Below, piece by piece: positions 56,671 through 64,000 of a DNA stretch of 64,000 nt (position 1 is the stretch's first letter; every line of letters begins with the position of its first letter). The position numbers and the translations under genes were made by a program. Below the pieces are notes generated by a model. It saw only the letters and a list, made by a program, of their open reading frames with translations. It was not told the origin of the DNA and did no database searches. Origin of the DNA: Pseudomonas alkylphenolica (GTDB lineage Bacteria > Pseudomonadota > Gammaproteobacteria > Pseudomonadales > Pseudomonadaceae); contig NZ_QJRG01000044.1 in the NCBI RefSeq assembly GCF_004025535.1, positions 186,001-250,000 on the forward strand, read 5' to 3'.

Positions 56671-57002
56671 GAAGGTTTTCTGACCCGGTCATAAGGGGGC
56701 GCGATTATGCCAGAAATCCCTGCTAATCGATGCATCTGCCGCTGACTGGTTAGCGTCCGTTCGGCGCTTTTTGGCACAGCGGAGTGTCGGGAATGATTAG
56801 GGAAATGTCGGCTAAAATCTGGAAAAATCGAGAAAATACAAAGCTATACGACAGAAATGGTCGCAGATTAAAGATTCAAACGATCGTATGAAATTTGTGA
56901 GAATCCGTTACGATCTGCTGTAAGCACTGTAACGATCATCCGGCAGGACTTTTTTCAAGTACCAGCCATCCGCCTGCCAGAGGCAGGCGGTGCGGACGAC
57001 GG
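56671..57002. other. Intergenic region between pit and the 66-aa gene
   Basis: About 330 bp without a gene. It contains a perfect 9-bp hairpin at 56970-56990 (CCGCCTGCC / GGCAGGCGG) just after the 66-aa gene on its strand, without a T-tract, and three ACGATC words at 56880, 56910 and 56932. Two of these are within GT(T/A)ACGATC direct repeats 22 bp apart, a possible protein-binding site. AT content is raised at 56820-56900. Confidence 0.4.
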
Positions 57003-57203
57003 TCAGGACTCGTCGGCTTTGAGTTCTTTCTCGATCTTTTGCAGTTCCTGGGCGAACGCCTGGTCATGAATAGTGGCGCGCTTGCGCCAAGGCTTACGCT
57101 CCGGGTCCGGTTGGGCGGCGTAGGTGGTGACTTCCCCGCCGTAAACTTCCTTGTAACGTTGTTCCTGGCGCTCAAGTTCCGCGCGCAGTTCGTCTTTCGT
57201 CAC
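57003..57203 (-). CDS. Small charged hypothetical protein (66 aa)
   Basis: A 66-residue highly charged, helical protein starting [23 protein letters not shown] and ending in [16 protein letters not shown] at 57203 is preceded by AGGTAG. No membrane segment and no family recognised. The central [14 protein letters not shown] segment is basic. It is transcribed alone on the minus strand. Confidence 0.65.
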   Translation of the reverse strand: MTKDELRAELERQEQRYKEVYGGEVTTYAAQPDPERKPWRKRATIHDQAFAQELQKIEKELKADES

Positions 57204-57621
57204 AGTGCTACCTGTTGGTTGTGAATAAACTCCGGCGTTAACACGTGAGGACGCTGTGCACCGGCACAAGTTACACGTGGCTACGCTGCCAGAGCGGCAT
57301 GACTGTCGCAGCAACAGTAGGTTCTTAATAGGCAAGTCATTACGAGTGACTGAGCACTCTATGTGACCAGACTTGCAGTGGGTCAGTTCCCGAAAACACT
57401 TCAGGCAAGTGCAGGTTGGATCCTACAACGGCCTGCAAGGCATTGGGTACTGAACTTTATTATAGCAAGCAAGTTTAATCACTGTGCCAATCAATATTGT
57501 TTGCTAAATGACAACAAAGGTTGGCTTTTGTTACACGACTGTTAATGCTGGTGAACAGGTGCGTGGCGCATGTGTCGGCCATGCAGCGTTGTCAGGCGCC
57601 AGGCAATAAAGCCGGAGGAGG

Positions 57622-57712
57622 AAAAAACGGCCTCGCTTCGGGGGCAAGGCCGTGCCTGGGACTTCTACGGTGGGTACCTGACCAGTCTCTCCAAGAAGCC
57701 ACATAGTGGCGG
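57622..57712 (-). ncRNA. Candidate small RNA divergent from pcaR
   Basis: A complete minus-strand unit of about 90 nt: a sigma70-like promoter at 57719-57746, start near 57712, and an intrinsic terminator whose stem CGGCCT / AGGCCG (57628-57633 with 57647-57652) is followed by six T. The RNA body has a 5' stem (CCGCCACTATGTGGC, near the start) and no ORF with a ribosome site. The sequence is not one I can name. The ends are predicted to within a few bases. Confidence 0.6.
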
Positions 57713-57718
57713 TGGAAA

Positions 57719-57746
57719 GGTATAAGCAATTGAGGGTAGCGGTCAA
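57719..57746 (-). promoter_or_regulatory. Promoter of candidate sRNA
   Basis: On the minus strand TTGACC, 16 bp, TATACC: -35 5/6 and -10 4/6 against consensus. The -35 abuts the first PcaR box (57747-57761), so PcaR binding could block or aid it. Confidence 0.55.
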
Positions 57747-57780
57747 TTGCGATTATCGGTCGTTGGTTCGATAATCGCCC
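57747..57780 (+). promoter_or_regulatory. Paired PcaR boxes and promoter of pcaR
   Basis: TTGCGATTATCGGTC (reverse orientation) and GTTCGATAATCGCCC (57766-57780), centres 19 bp apart. They resemble the PcaR site described for P. putida pcaIJ. A promoter fits exactly inside them: TTGCGA, 17 bp, GATAAT. PcaR would thus cover its own promoter, giving autorepression. Confidence 0.65.
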
Positions 57781-57805
57781 CAGAGACTGTGTGCCGAGGT
57801 AAGCC

Positions 57806-58681
57806 ATGACAGAAGATACAACGCCCAAAGGGCCCGGATTGAACGATCAGGTGCGCACGTCGTTTGCGTCGCTGGCGCCGCCCATCGTCGCATCACCGGC
57901 CAGGCGTATCCAGGCGTTTACCGGTGATCCCGATTTCATGACCTCGCTGGCCCGTGGCCTGGCAGTGGTCCAGGCCTTTCAGGAGCGCAAGCGGCATCTG
58001 ACCATTGCCCAGATCAGCCACCGCACGGAAATTCCCCGTGCGGCCGTTCGTCGTTGCCTGCATACCTTGATCAAGCTGGGGTATGCCACCACTGACGGGC
58101 GCACCTATTCGCTGCTGCCCAAGGTCCTGACCCTGGGCCATGCCTACCTGTCGTCGACCCCTCTGGCGGTGTCGGCCCAGCCCTACCTGGACCGTATGAG
58201 CGATCAGTTGCACGAAGCCTGCAACATGGCCACCCTCGAGGGCGACGACATCCTTTATATAGCCCGCTCGGCTACCGTCCAGCGCCTGATCTCCGTGGAC
58301 CTCTCGGTAGGCGGCCGGCTGCCGGCCTACTGCACGTCCATGGGCCGGATTCTGCTGGCCGCGCTGGACGATGCGACCTTGCACGAATACCTCGAGCATG
58401 CCGACCTGCAGGCCAAGACCAGCCGCACCATCCACGACCCGGTGGCGCTGCTCGAATGCCTGCAGCAAGTGCGTCAGCAAGGCTGGTGTGTGGTCGACCA
58501 GGAACTGGAGCAGGGCCTGCGTTCAATTGCCGTGCCGGTCTACGACGCGTCCGGGCAGGTGCTGGCTGCCTTGAACGTCAGTACCCATGCCGGCCGGGTC
58601 AGCCGCACCGAACTGGAACAACGCTTTTTGCCGATCATGCTCGCCGCCAGCCGCGACCTGAGTGCCCAGTTGTTTATCTGA
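57806..58681 (+). CDS. pcaR: IclR-family regulator PcaR
   Basis: A 291-residue IclR regulator. The winged helix begins near residue 48 (LARGLAVVQAFQERKRHLTIAQISHRTEIPRAAVRRCL has the HTH), and the effector domain follows (QLHEACNMATLEGDDILYIARS, RIPVYDASG-like end). In P. putida PcaR activates pca genes with beta-ketoadipate as inducer. Its position before pcaK, pcaIJ and pcaF, and the paired boxes at their promoters, make the assignment secure. Confidence 0.95.
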   Translation: MTEDTTPKGPGLNDQVRTSFASLAPPIVASPARRIQAFTGDPDFMTSLARGLAVVQAFQERKRHLTIAQISHRTEIPRAAVRRCLHTLIKLGYATTDGRTYSLLPKVLTLGHAYLSSTPLAVSAQPYLDRMSDQLHEACNMATLEGDDILYIARSATVQRLISVDLSVGGRLPAYCTSMGRILLAALDDATLHEYLEHADLQAKTSRTIHDPVALLECLQQVRQQGWCVVDQELEQGLRSIAVPVYDASGQVLAALNVSTHAGRVSRTELEQRFLPIMLAASRDLSAQLFI

Positions 58682-58695
58682 TATAGCGCATTCCT

Positions 58696-58729
58696 GTTCG
58701 ATAAACGCACAGAGTTGCGTTTATCGAAT
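58696..58729 (+). promoter_or_regulatory. Paired PcaR boxes upstream of pcaK
   Basis: GTTCGATAAACGCAC (58696-58710) and TTGCGTTTATCGAAT (58715-58729), inverted relative to each other, centres 19 bp apart, the same spacing as at pcaR and pcaI. They lie about 240 bp upstream of the pcaK ATG, 15 bp after pcaR. Confidence 0.65.
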
Positions 58730-58963
58730 TGCGCAGGTTTCAGCGTCTTATTAATGTCCCTCGCAACGGTCAACTGCCCCTGACCGAACATAATAATGAG
58801 CGAGAGGCGCATGCCCCATGACCCACTTCCCTTCAAAGCCCCGTACCTGCCTGTCGACGCTGAGACGACGCGCTAGCTGACGTTTCGATATCTCCTGACG
58901 CTTACCGTCTGTGCCGTTTTCGCGCGCACCCGCACACCCGCGCGCTTTATCTGGATAAAAACA

Positions 58964-60310
58964 ATGAACAGTCCCCAAGCTGCTGTTGGCAAATGCCTTG
59001 ATGTGCAGTCCTTCATTAATAACCAGCCGTTGTCACGTTATCAGTGGCGCGTGGTCATCCTGTGTTTCCTGATTGTTTTCCTTGATGGCCTGGACACTGC
59101 GGCGATGGGCTTTATCGCCCCGGCGTTGTCTCAGGACTGGGGGATCGACCGTGCCAGCCTGGGCCCGGTGATGAGCGCCGCACTGATCGGCATGGTGTTC
59201 GGTGCGCTGGGTTCGGGGCCGCTGGCTGACCGCTTCGGGCGTAAAGTAGTGCTGGTCGGGGCGGTGGTGCTGTTCGGTGCCTTCAGCCTGGCGTCCGCCT
59301 ACAGCACCAACGTTGACCAGTTGCTGGTACTGCGCTTTCTGACGGGCCTGGGCCTGGGTGCCGGCATGCCTAACGCCACGACCTTGCTGTCCGAGTACAC
59401 CCCCGAGCGGCACAAGTCGCTGTTGGTGACCAGCATGTTCTGCGGCTTCAACCTGGGCATGGCGGGTGGCGGTTTCATTTCGGCCAAGCTGATCCCGATG
59501 TTCGGCTGGCACAGCTTGCTGCTGATCGGCGGCGTGCTGCCGCTGCTGCTGGCGGTCGTGCTGCTGGTCTGGCTGCCGGAATCGGCGCGCTACCTGGTGG
59601 TGCGTAACCGCGGTGCCGACAAAGTGCGCAAGACCCTGGCGCCGATCGAGCCGTCCATCGTTGCCCAGGCAGCGAGCTTCAGTGTGCCGGAACAGAAGAC
59701 CGTCAAGGCCCGCAACGTCTTCGCGGTGATCTTTTCCGGTACCTACAGCGTCGGCACGCTGTTGCTGTGGCTGACTTACTTCATGGGCCTGGTGATCGTC
59801 TATCTGCTGACCAGCTGGTTGCCGACCCTGATGCGCGACAGTGGCGCAAGCATGGAGCAGGCCGCCTTTATTGGTGCCTTGTTCCAGTTCGGTGGGGTAT
59901 TGAGTGCGGTGGTCGTCGGTTGGGCTATGGACCGTTACAACCCACACAAAGTCATCGGCACGTTCTATCTGCTTGCCGGGGTATTTGCCTACGCCGTAGG
60001 GCAGAGCCTGGGCAACATCACCTTGCTGGCTACCCTGGTGCTGATTGCCGGTATGTGCGTCAACGGCGCGCAGTCGGCCATGCCGTCCCTGGCGGCACGC
60101 TTCTACCCGACCCAGGGTCGTGCCACCGGCGTTTCGTGGATGCTCGGTATCGGTCGCTTTGGCGCCATTCTCGGTGCCTGGATGGGGGCCACCTTGCTGG
60201 GTCTGGGCTGGAACTTCGAGCAGGTGCTGACGGCGCTGGTGATCCCGGCCGGATTGGCCACGGTGGCGGTGATCGTCAAAGGCGTGGTCAGCCATGCCGA
60301 TGCTACCTGA
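58964..60310 (+). CDS. pcaK: 4-hydroxybenzoate / aromatic acid permease PcaK
   Basis: A 448-residue MFS aromatic acid:H+ symporter. Helix 1 carries DGLDTAAMGFIAPAL, the loop after helix 2 GPLADRFGRK and RFLTGLGLGAGMPN, typical of PcaK/VanK/MhpT. It imports 4-hydroxybenzoate and protocatechuate and acts in chemotaxis to them in P. putida. No strong ribosome site at the ATG. It lies 282 bp after pcaR and 158 bp before pcaI, with PcaR boxes in both gaps. Confidence 0.95.
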   Translation: MNSPQAAVGKCLDVQSFINNQPLSRYQWRVVILCFLIVFLDGLDTAAMGFIAPALSQDWGIDRASLGPVMSAALIGMVFGALGSGPLADRFGRKVVLVGAVVLFGAFSLASAYSTNVDQLLVLRFLTGLGLGAGMPNATTLLSEYTPERHKSLLVTSMFCGFNLGMAGGGFISAKLIPMFGWHSLLLIGGVLPLLLAVVLLVWLPESARYLVVRNRGADKVRKTLAPIEPSIVAQAASFSVPEQKTVKARNVFAVIFSGTYSVGTLLLWLTYFMGLVIVYLLTSWLPTLMRDSGASMEQAAFIGALFQFGGVLSAVVVGWAMDRYNPHKVIGTFYLLAGVFAYAVGQSLGNITLLATLVLIAGMCVNGAQSAMPSLAARFYPTQGRATGVSWMLGIGRFGAILGAWMGATLLGLGWNFEQVLTALVIPAGLATVAVIVKGVVSHADAT

Positions 60311-60337
60311 AGGCCATGCTTAGCTAGGTAACAATAT

Positions 60338-60371
60338 GTTCGATAATCGAACAGATAGTCGATTATCGGAT
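60338..60371 (+). promoter_or_regulatory. Paired PcaR boxes upstream of pcaI
   Basis: GTTCGATAATCGAAC (60338-60352) is a perfect palindrome; AGTCGATTATCGGAT (60357-60371) is the inverted second copy, centres 19 bp apart. The first contains GATAAT as a -10 with a poor -35 (TTAGCT, 16 bp upstream), which fits activation by PcaR. Confidence 0.7.
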
Positions 60372-60468
60372 TGAATGGGGAAATGCCCCGTCTTAATCTG
60401 ACCCCATACCGGCGCCGTCCACGGCGCCATGCACACCGACCTCGACTCAGCATATCCAGGAGTCTGCA

Positions 60469-61329
60469 ATGGCTGAAATCCTCTCGCTCCACGACGCCGT
60501 GAAGCAGTTTGTCCACGACGGTGACAGCGTCGCCCTCGAAGGCTTCACGCACTTGATTCCGACCGCCGCCGGGCATGAAATCATTCGTCAGGGCAAGAAA
60601 GAGCTGACCCTGGTACGCATGACGCCTGACCTGATCTACGATCAGCTGATCGGCGCCGGTTGTGCCCGCAAACTGATTTTCTCCTGGGGTGGCAACCCTG
60701 GCGTGGGTTCTCTGCACCGTCTGCGCGATGCCGTTGAAAAACAATGGCCACAGCCGATGGAGATCGAAGAGCACAGCCACGCGGACCTGGCCAACGCCTA
60801 TGTTGCCGGGGCTTCGGGCCTGCCGTTCGCAGTACTGCGCGCCTACGCCGGCTCCGATCTGCCCAAGGTCAACCCGCTGATCAAGAGCGTTACCTGCCCG
60901 TTCACCGGTGAAGTACTGGCCGCCGTGCCATCGGTACGTCCGGATGTCACCGTAATCCACGCACAGAAAGCCGACCGCAAGGGCAACGTGTTGCTCTGGG
61001 GCATTCTTGGCGTCCAGAAAGAAGCCGCCCTGGCAGCCAAGCGTTGCATCGTCACCGTCGAAGAAATCGTTGATGACCTCAACGCCCCGATGAACGCCTG
61101 CGTGTTGCCTACCTGGGCACTGTCGGCGGTGTGCCTGGTGCCAGGCGGCGCGCACCCGTCTTACGCACATGGTTACTACGAGCGCGACAACCGTTTCTAC
61201 CAGGCTTGGGACCCGATTGCGCGCAATCGCGAAGCCTTCACAGCCTGGATTGACGAATACATTCGCGGCACCACTGACTTCAACGATTTCAAGGCAAAAC
61301 TGGCCCGCGCTTCGGAGGCTGCACAATGA
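60469..61329 (+). CDS. pcaI: 3-oxoadipate CoA-transferase alpha subunit PcaI
   Basis: A 286-residue CoA-transferase alpha subunit of the beta-ketoadipate pathway. It starts MAEILSLHDAVKQFVHDGD and has VALEGFTHLIPTAAGHE and the GGNPGVGSL loop. With PcaJ it transfers CoA from succinyl-CoA to 3-oxoadipate. CAGGAG lies before the ATG. The stop overlaps the pcaJ start by 4 bases (ATGA). Confidence 0.96.
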   Translation: MAEILSLHDAVKQFVHDGDSVALEGFTHLIPTAAGHEIIRQGKKELTLVRMTPDLIYDQLIGAGCARKLIFSWGGNPGVGSLHRLRDAVEKQWPQPMEIEEHSHADLANAYVAGASGLPFAVLRAYAGSDLPKVNPLIKSVTCPFTGEVLAAVPSVRPDVTVIHAQKADRKGNVLLWGILGVQKEAALAAKRCIVTVEEIVDDLNAPMNACVLPTWALSAVCLVPGGAHPSYAHGYYERDNRFYQAWDPIARNREAFTAWIDEYIRGTTDFNDFKAKLARASEAAQ

Positions 61330-62105
61330 GCTACTCCACCAATGAAATGATGACCGTCGCCGCAGCCCGTCGTCTGCGCAATGGTGCAGTCTGCTTCGTC
61401 GGCATCGGCCTGCCGTCCAAGGCCGCCAACCTGGCGCGCCTGACCTCGTCGCCTGACGTGGTGCTGATCTACGAATCCGGCCCGATCGGTGCCAAGCCAA
61501 GCGTGCTGCCGCTGTCCATCGGCGACGGCGAACTGGCCGAAACGGCCGACACCGTAGTGCCGACCGGCGAGATTTTCCGCTACTGGCTGCAGGGCGGCCG
61601 TATTGACGTGGGTTTCCTCGGTGCCGCCCAGGTTGACCGCTTCGGCAACATCAACACCACCGTGGTCGGTGATTACCATCAGCCGAAAGTGCGCCTGCCT
61701 GGCGCCGGTGGCGCGCCGGAGATTGCCGGTTCCGCCAAGCAGGTGCTGATCATCCTCAAACAGTCGAACCGCGCCTTTGTCGACAAGCTCGACTTCATTA
61801 CCTCGGTGGGGCATGGCGAAGGCGGCGATTCGCGTAAACGCCTGGGCCTGCCAGGTGAAGGGCCGGTGGGCATCATCACCGACCTGTGCATCATGGAGCC
61901 GGAAGCCGGCACCAACGAGTTTGTCGTGACGTCGATCCACCCGGGCGTGACCCGCGAGCAGATCATCGACGCTACCGGTTGGGCCATTCGTTTCGCCGAC
62001 AACGTCGCGACCACGGCTGAGCCCAATGAGGTCGAGCTGACCGCCCTGCGTGACCTCGAAGCGCGCACCGCTGCCGCTCACGGCCAAGCGCCAGGAGAAG
62101 CCTGA
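61326..62105 (+). CDS. pcaJ: 3-oxoadipate CoA-transferase beta subunit PcaJ
   Basis: A 259-residue CoA-transferase beta subunit. The catalytic Glu is in [14 protein letters not shown] near residue 50. It forms a heterotetramer with PcaI. It overlaps both pcaI (ATGA) and pcaF (TGATG at 62103-62107), so pcaI-pcaJ-pcaF is a tightly coupled operon. Confidence 0.96.
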   Translation: MSYSTNEMMTVAAARRLRNGAVCFVGIGLPSKAANLARLTSSPDVVLIYESGPIGAKPSVLPLSIGDGELAETADTVVPTGEIFRYWLQGGRIDVGFLGAAQVDRFGNINTTVVGDYHQPKVRLPGAGGAPEIAGSAKQVLIILKQSNRAFVDKLDFITSVGHGEGGDSRKRLGLPGEGPVGIITDLCIMEPEAGTNEFVVTSIHPGVTREQIIDATGWAIRFADNVATTAEPNEVELTALRDLEARTAAAHGQAPGEA

Positions 62106-63307
62106 TGCGTGACGTATTTATCTGCGATGCCATCCGTACGCCCATCGGCCGCTTTGGCGGCGCGCTGGCCGGGGTGCGTGCCGATGACCTGGCCGCCGTG
62201 CCGATCAAGGCGCTGATCGAGCGTAATCCGCAGGTGCACTGGGATCAGCTGGACGAAGTGTTCCTTGGCTGCGCCAACCAGGCCGGTGAAGACAACCGTA
62301 ACGTCGCCCGTATGGCACTGTTGCTGGCCGGTCTGCCAGACAGCGTTCCAGGCGTAACCCTGAACCGCCTCTGTGCCTCGGGCATGGACGCCGTGGGTAC
62401 CGCCTTTCGTGCCATTGCCAGCGGCGAGATGGAGCTGGCGATTGCCGGCGGCGTCGAGTCGATGTCGCGTGCGCCGTTTGTGATGGGCAAGGCCGACAGT
62501 GCCTACTCGCGCAACATGAAGCTGGAAGACACCACGATTGGCTGGCGCTTCATCAACCCGTTGATGAAAGCCCAGTACGGCGTCGATGCCATGCCGCAGA
62601 CGGCTGACAACGTCGCTGACGATTACCAGATCTCGCGTGCCGATCAGGACGCCTTTGCCCTGCGTAGCCAGCAACGTGCCGCCGCCGCGCAGGCTGCCGG
62701 TTTCTTCGCGGAAGAAATCGTGCCGGTGCGCATCGCTCACAAGAAAGGCGAGATCATCGTCGATCAGGACGAGCACCCGCGGGCCGACACCACGCTGGAA
62801 GCCCTGACACGACTGAAGCCGGTCAACGGTCCTGACAAAACCGTCACCGCTGGCAATGCCTCGGGCGTCAACGACGGCGCCGCGGCACTGATCCTGGCTT
62901 CGGCCGAGGCGGTGAAAAAACACGGCCTGACCCCACGTGCCCGCGTCCTGGGTATGGCCAGTGCCGGTGTTGCACCACGGGTCATGGGTATCGGCCCGGT
63001 GCCGGCAGTGCGCAAGCTGGCCGAGCGTCTGGGTGTGGCTGTCAGCGATTTCGATGTCATCGAGCTCAATGAAGCCTTCGCCAGCCAAGGCCTGGCAGTG
63101 CTGCGTGAACTGGGCCTGGCCGACGATGCCGCGCAGGTCAATCCCAACGGTGGCGCCATTGCCCTGGGGCACCCGCTGGGCATGAGTGGAGCACGCCTGA
63201 TCCTCACGGCGCTCCATCAGCTGGAGAAATCCGGCGGCCGCAAAGGCCTGGCGACCATGTGTGTCGGCGTCGGGCAGGGCCTGGCCCTGGCCATCGAGCG
63301 CGTGTAA
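62105..63307 (+). CDS. pcaF: Beta-ketoadipyl-CoA thiolase PcaF
   Basis: A 400-residue thiolase: the nucleophilic Cys is in [13 protein letters not shown] near residue 90; the second catalytic block [19 protein letters not shown] gives the His near 356, and the terminal Cys is in [10 protein letters not shown] near 386. It cleaves 3-oxoadipyl-CoA to succinyl-CoA and acetyl-CoA, the last pathway step. It is the third gene of the operon. Confidence 0.97.
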   Translation: MRDVFICDAIRTPIGRFGGALAGVRADDLAAVPIKALIERNPQVHWDQLDEVFLGCANQAGEDNRNVARMALLLAGLPDSVPGVTLNRLCASGMDAVGTAFRAIASGEMELAIAGGVESMSRAPFVMGKADSAYSRNMKLEDTTIGWRFINPLMKAQYGVDAMPQTADNVADDYQISRADQDAFALRSQQRAAAAQAAGFFAEEIVPVRIAHKKGEIIVDQDEHPRADTTLEALTRLKPVNGPDKTVTAGNASGVNDGAAALILASAEAVKKHGLTPRARVLGMASAGVAPRVMGIGPVPAVRKLAERLGVAVSDFDVIELNEAFASQGLAVLRELGLADDAAQVNPNGGAIALGHPLGMSGARLILTALHQLEKSGGRKGLATMCVGVGQGLALAIERV

Positions 63308-63318
63308 AACCAATGACC

Positions 63319-63356
63319 CCGGCTGTACGGCTCCCACGCAGGGTCGTACACCGGGG
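63319..63356 (+). terminator. Hairpin after pcaF
   Basis: ACCCCGGCTGTACG and CGTACACCGGGGT pair over 13 bp with one bulged C and an about 15-base loop; no clear T-run follows. It could attenuate transcription from pcaF into pcaT. Confidence 0.5.
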
Positions 63357-63427
63357 TGATTGTTGTGTGGAACGAGGGTGTTACTAGATGTGTCTAGACT
63401 TCAACTACCCTCCAAGAGTGAACTGTC

Positions 63428-64000
63428 ATGACATCAGCCTATTACACCGGTGAGGAGCGCAGTAAGCGCATTTTCGCCATCGTCGGCGCCTCCTCGGGCA
63501 ACCTGGTCGAATGGTTCGACTTTTACGTCTATGCCTTCTGCGCCATCTACTTTGCTCCGGCGTTTTTCCCCTCCGACGACCCCACGGTGCAATTGCTCAA
63601 CACTGCCGGGGTGTTCGCGGCTGGCTTTTTGATGCGTCCGATCGGTGGCTGGCTGTTTGGCCGGGTTGCCGACCGTCATGGCCGCAAGAATTCAATGATG
63701 ATCTCGGTGCTGATGATGTGCGCCGGATCGCTGGTGATCGCCTGCCTGCCCACCTACGCCACGATTGGCGCCTGGGCCCCGGCACTGCTGTTGCTGGCGC
63801 GCCTGTTCCAGGGCCTGTCGGTGGGTGGCGAATACGGCACCACCGCGACCTACATGAGTGAAGTGGCGCTGCGTGGTCAACGCGGCTTCTTCGCCTCTTT
63901 CCAGTACGTGACCCTGATCGGCGGCCAGTTGCTGGCCGTGCTGGTGGTGGTGATTCTGCAGCAGATCCTGACAGAAGATGAACTGCGCGCCTGGGGCTGG
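63428..64000 (+). CDS. pcaT: MHS-family dicarboxylate permease PcaT, 5' part
   Basis: Starts at ATG 63428 and runs off the window; 191 residues are visible. It begins [20 protein letters not shown] and has [16 protein letters not shown] and the loop [11 protein letters not shown], typical of MHS-family permeases such as PcaT and the alpha-ketoglutarate permease. PcaT is thought to import beta-ketoadipate. Its place after pcaF supports this. A pcaBDC set is expected beyond the window. Confidence 0.92.
   Translation, partial: MTSAYYTGEERSKRIFAIVGASSGNLVEWFDFYVYAFCAIYFAPAFFPSDDPTVQLLNTAGVFAAGFLMRPIGGWLFGRVADRHGRKNSMMISVLMMCAGSLVIACLPTYATIGAWAPALLLLARLFQGLSVGGEYGTTATYMSEVALRGQRGFFASFQYVTLIGGQLLAVLVVVILQQILTEDELRAWGW

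Larger units (their letters stand above)
57204..57805. other. Non-coding region with sRNA and pcaR control DNA
   Basis: About 600 bp without a convincing protein gene. 57204-57600 is mostly featureless, with an AT-rich part near 57450-57540. From 57622 to 57746 it holds a likely small-RNA unit on the minus strand, and from 57747 to 57780 the paired PcaR boxes and promoter of pcaR. Confidence 0.6.

Noticed and set aside
57363-57545. 60-codon ORF in the gap before pcaR
   Set aside because: No ribosome site, AT-rich second half, no conserved look; the signals in this gap are regulatory and RNA.

Overview
The window is a 64 kb piece of chromosome from a Pseudomonas, most likely of the fluorescens/putida group. 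The evidence is high G+C with G/C-ending codons, Pseudomonas marker genes (colRS, bifA, mvaT, xenB, olsBA, pykA, the pca beta-ketoadipate genes), a REP element of the type known from P. putida, and a gene order that (from memory) resembles the P. aeruginosa PA4310-PA4394 region. I see no prophage, integrase, IS element, CRISPR array, rRNA or tRNA. Most of it is core genome, so the interest lies in the regulatory DNA and in a few small or poorly understood loci.

Layout. 1-9.7 kb: end of an MscS channel, an MdfA-like drug pump, ampG with an alkyltransferase-like (ATL) gene, a DUF481 outer-membrane protein, a HugZ-like haem protein behind a good Fur box, then fxsA and groES-groEL with a sigma32-type promoter. 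8.9-13.7 kb: a PAP2 phosphatase, colR-colS, and a methyltransferase / inaA / small secreted protein operon. ColR-type boxes lie on both sides of colRS. 13.7-17.9 kb: RND pump and fusion protein (MexVW type). 18-23.1 kb: a periplasmic cluster of two imelysins, a dihaem oxidase-like protein and a DUF1513 protein, probably for iron handling. 23.2-29.9 kb: bifA, sodB, an ArgO-like exporter and its LysR regulator, an epimerase, and a coiled-coil membrane protein. 30-35.9 kb: an arsR-MFS-xenB operon with AT-rich operators, acpH, ornithine-lipid genes olsB-olsA behind a Pho-box-like array, and an acyl-CoA dehydrogenase-like gene.

35.9-49.5 kb: a secreted serine hydrolase with a coupled Cys-rich protein, YceI, cardiolipin synthase-like, DJ-1/PfpI, class I fumarase, a membrane diguanylate cyclase coupled to a ferredoxin reductase, pykA, a lipoprotein, a PilZ protein, sbcB, an MvaT silencer, purU and a 54-aa ORF. 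49.5-57.2 kb: a DUF2334 deacetylase ending in a pure (CAG)13 polyglutamine tract, a glycosyltransferase, an amino-acid-type chemoreceptor, a HerA-like ATPase, a Pit phosphate transporter and a 66-aa protein. 57.2-64 kb: the beta-ketoadipate region pcaR, pcaK, pcaI-pcaJ-pcaF and the start of pcaT.

The most striking unexplained signals are in the pca region. Three promoters (pcaR, pcaK, pcaI) carry paired PcaR-like boxes with identical spacing. A complete small-RNA transcription unit (promoter, about 90 nt, terminator) runs divergently from pcaR, with its -35 touching a PcaR box. Other signals are the CAG microsatellite, a TTA-rich patch inside sbcB, and the putative ColR, Fur, Pho and ArsR sites. 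All functions are inferred from sequence; no searches were run.
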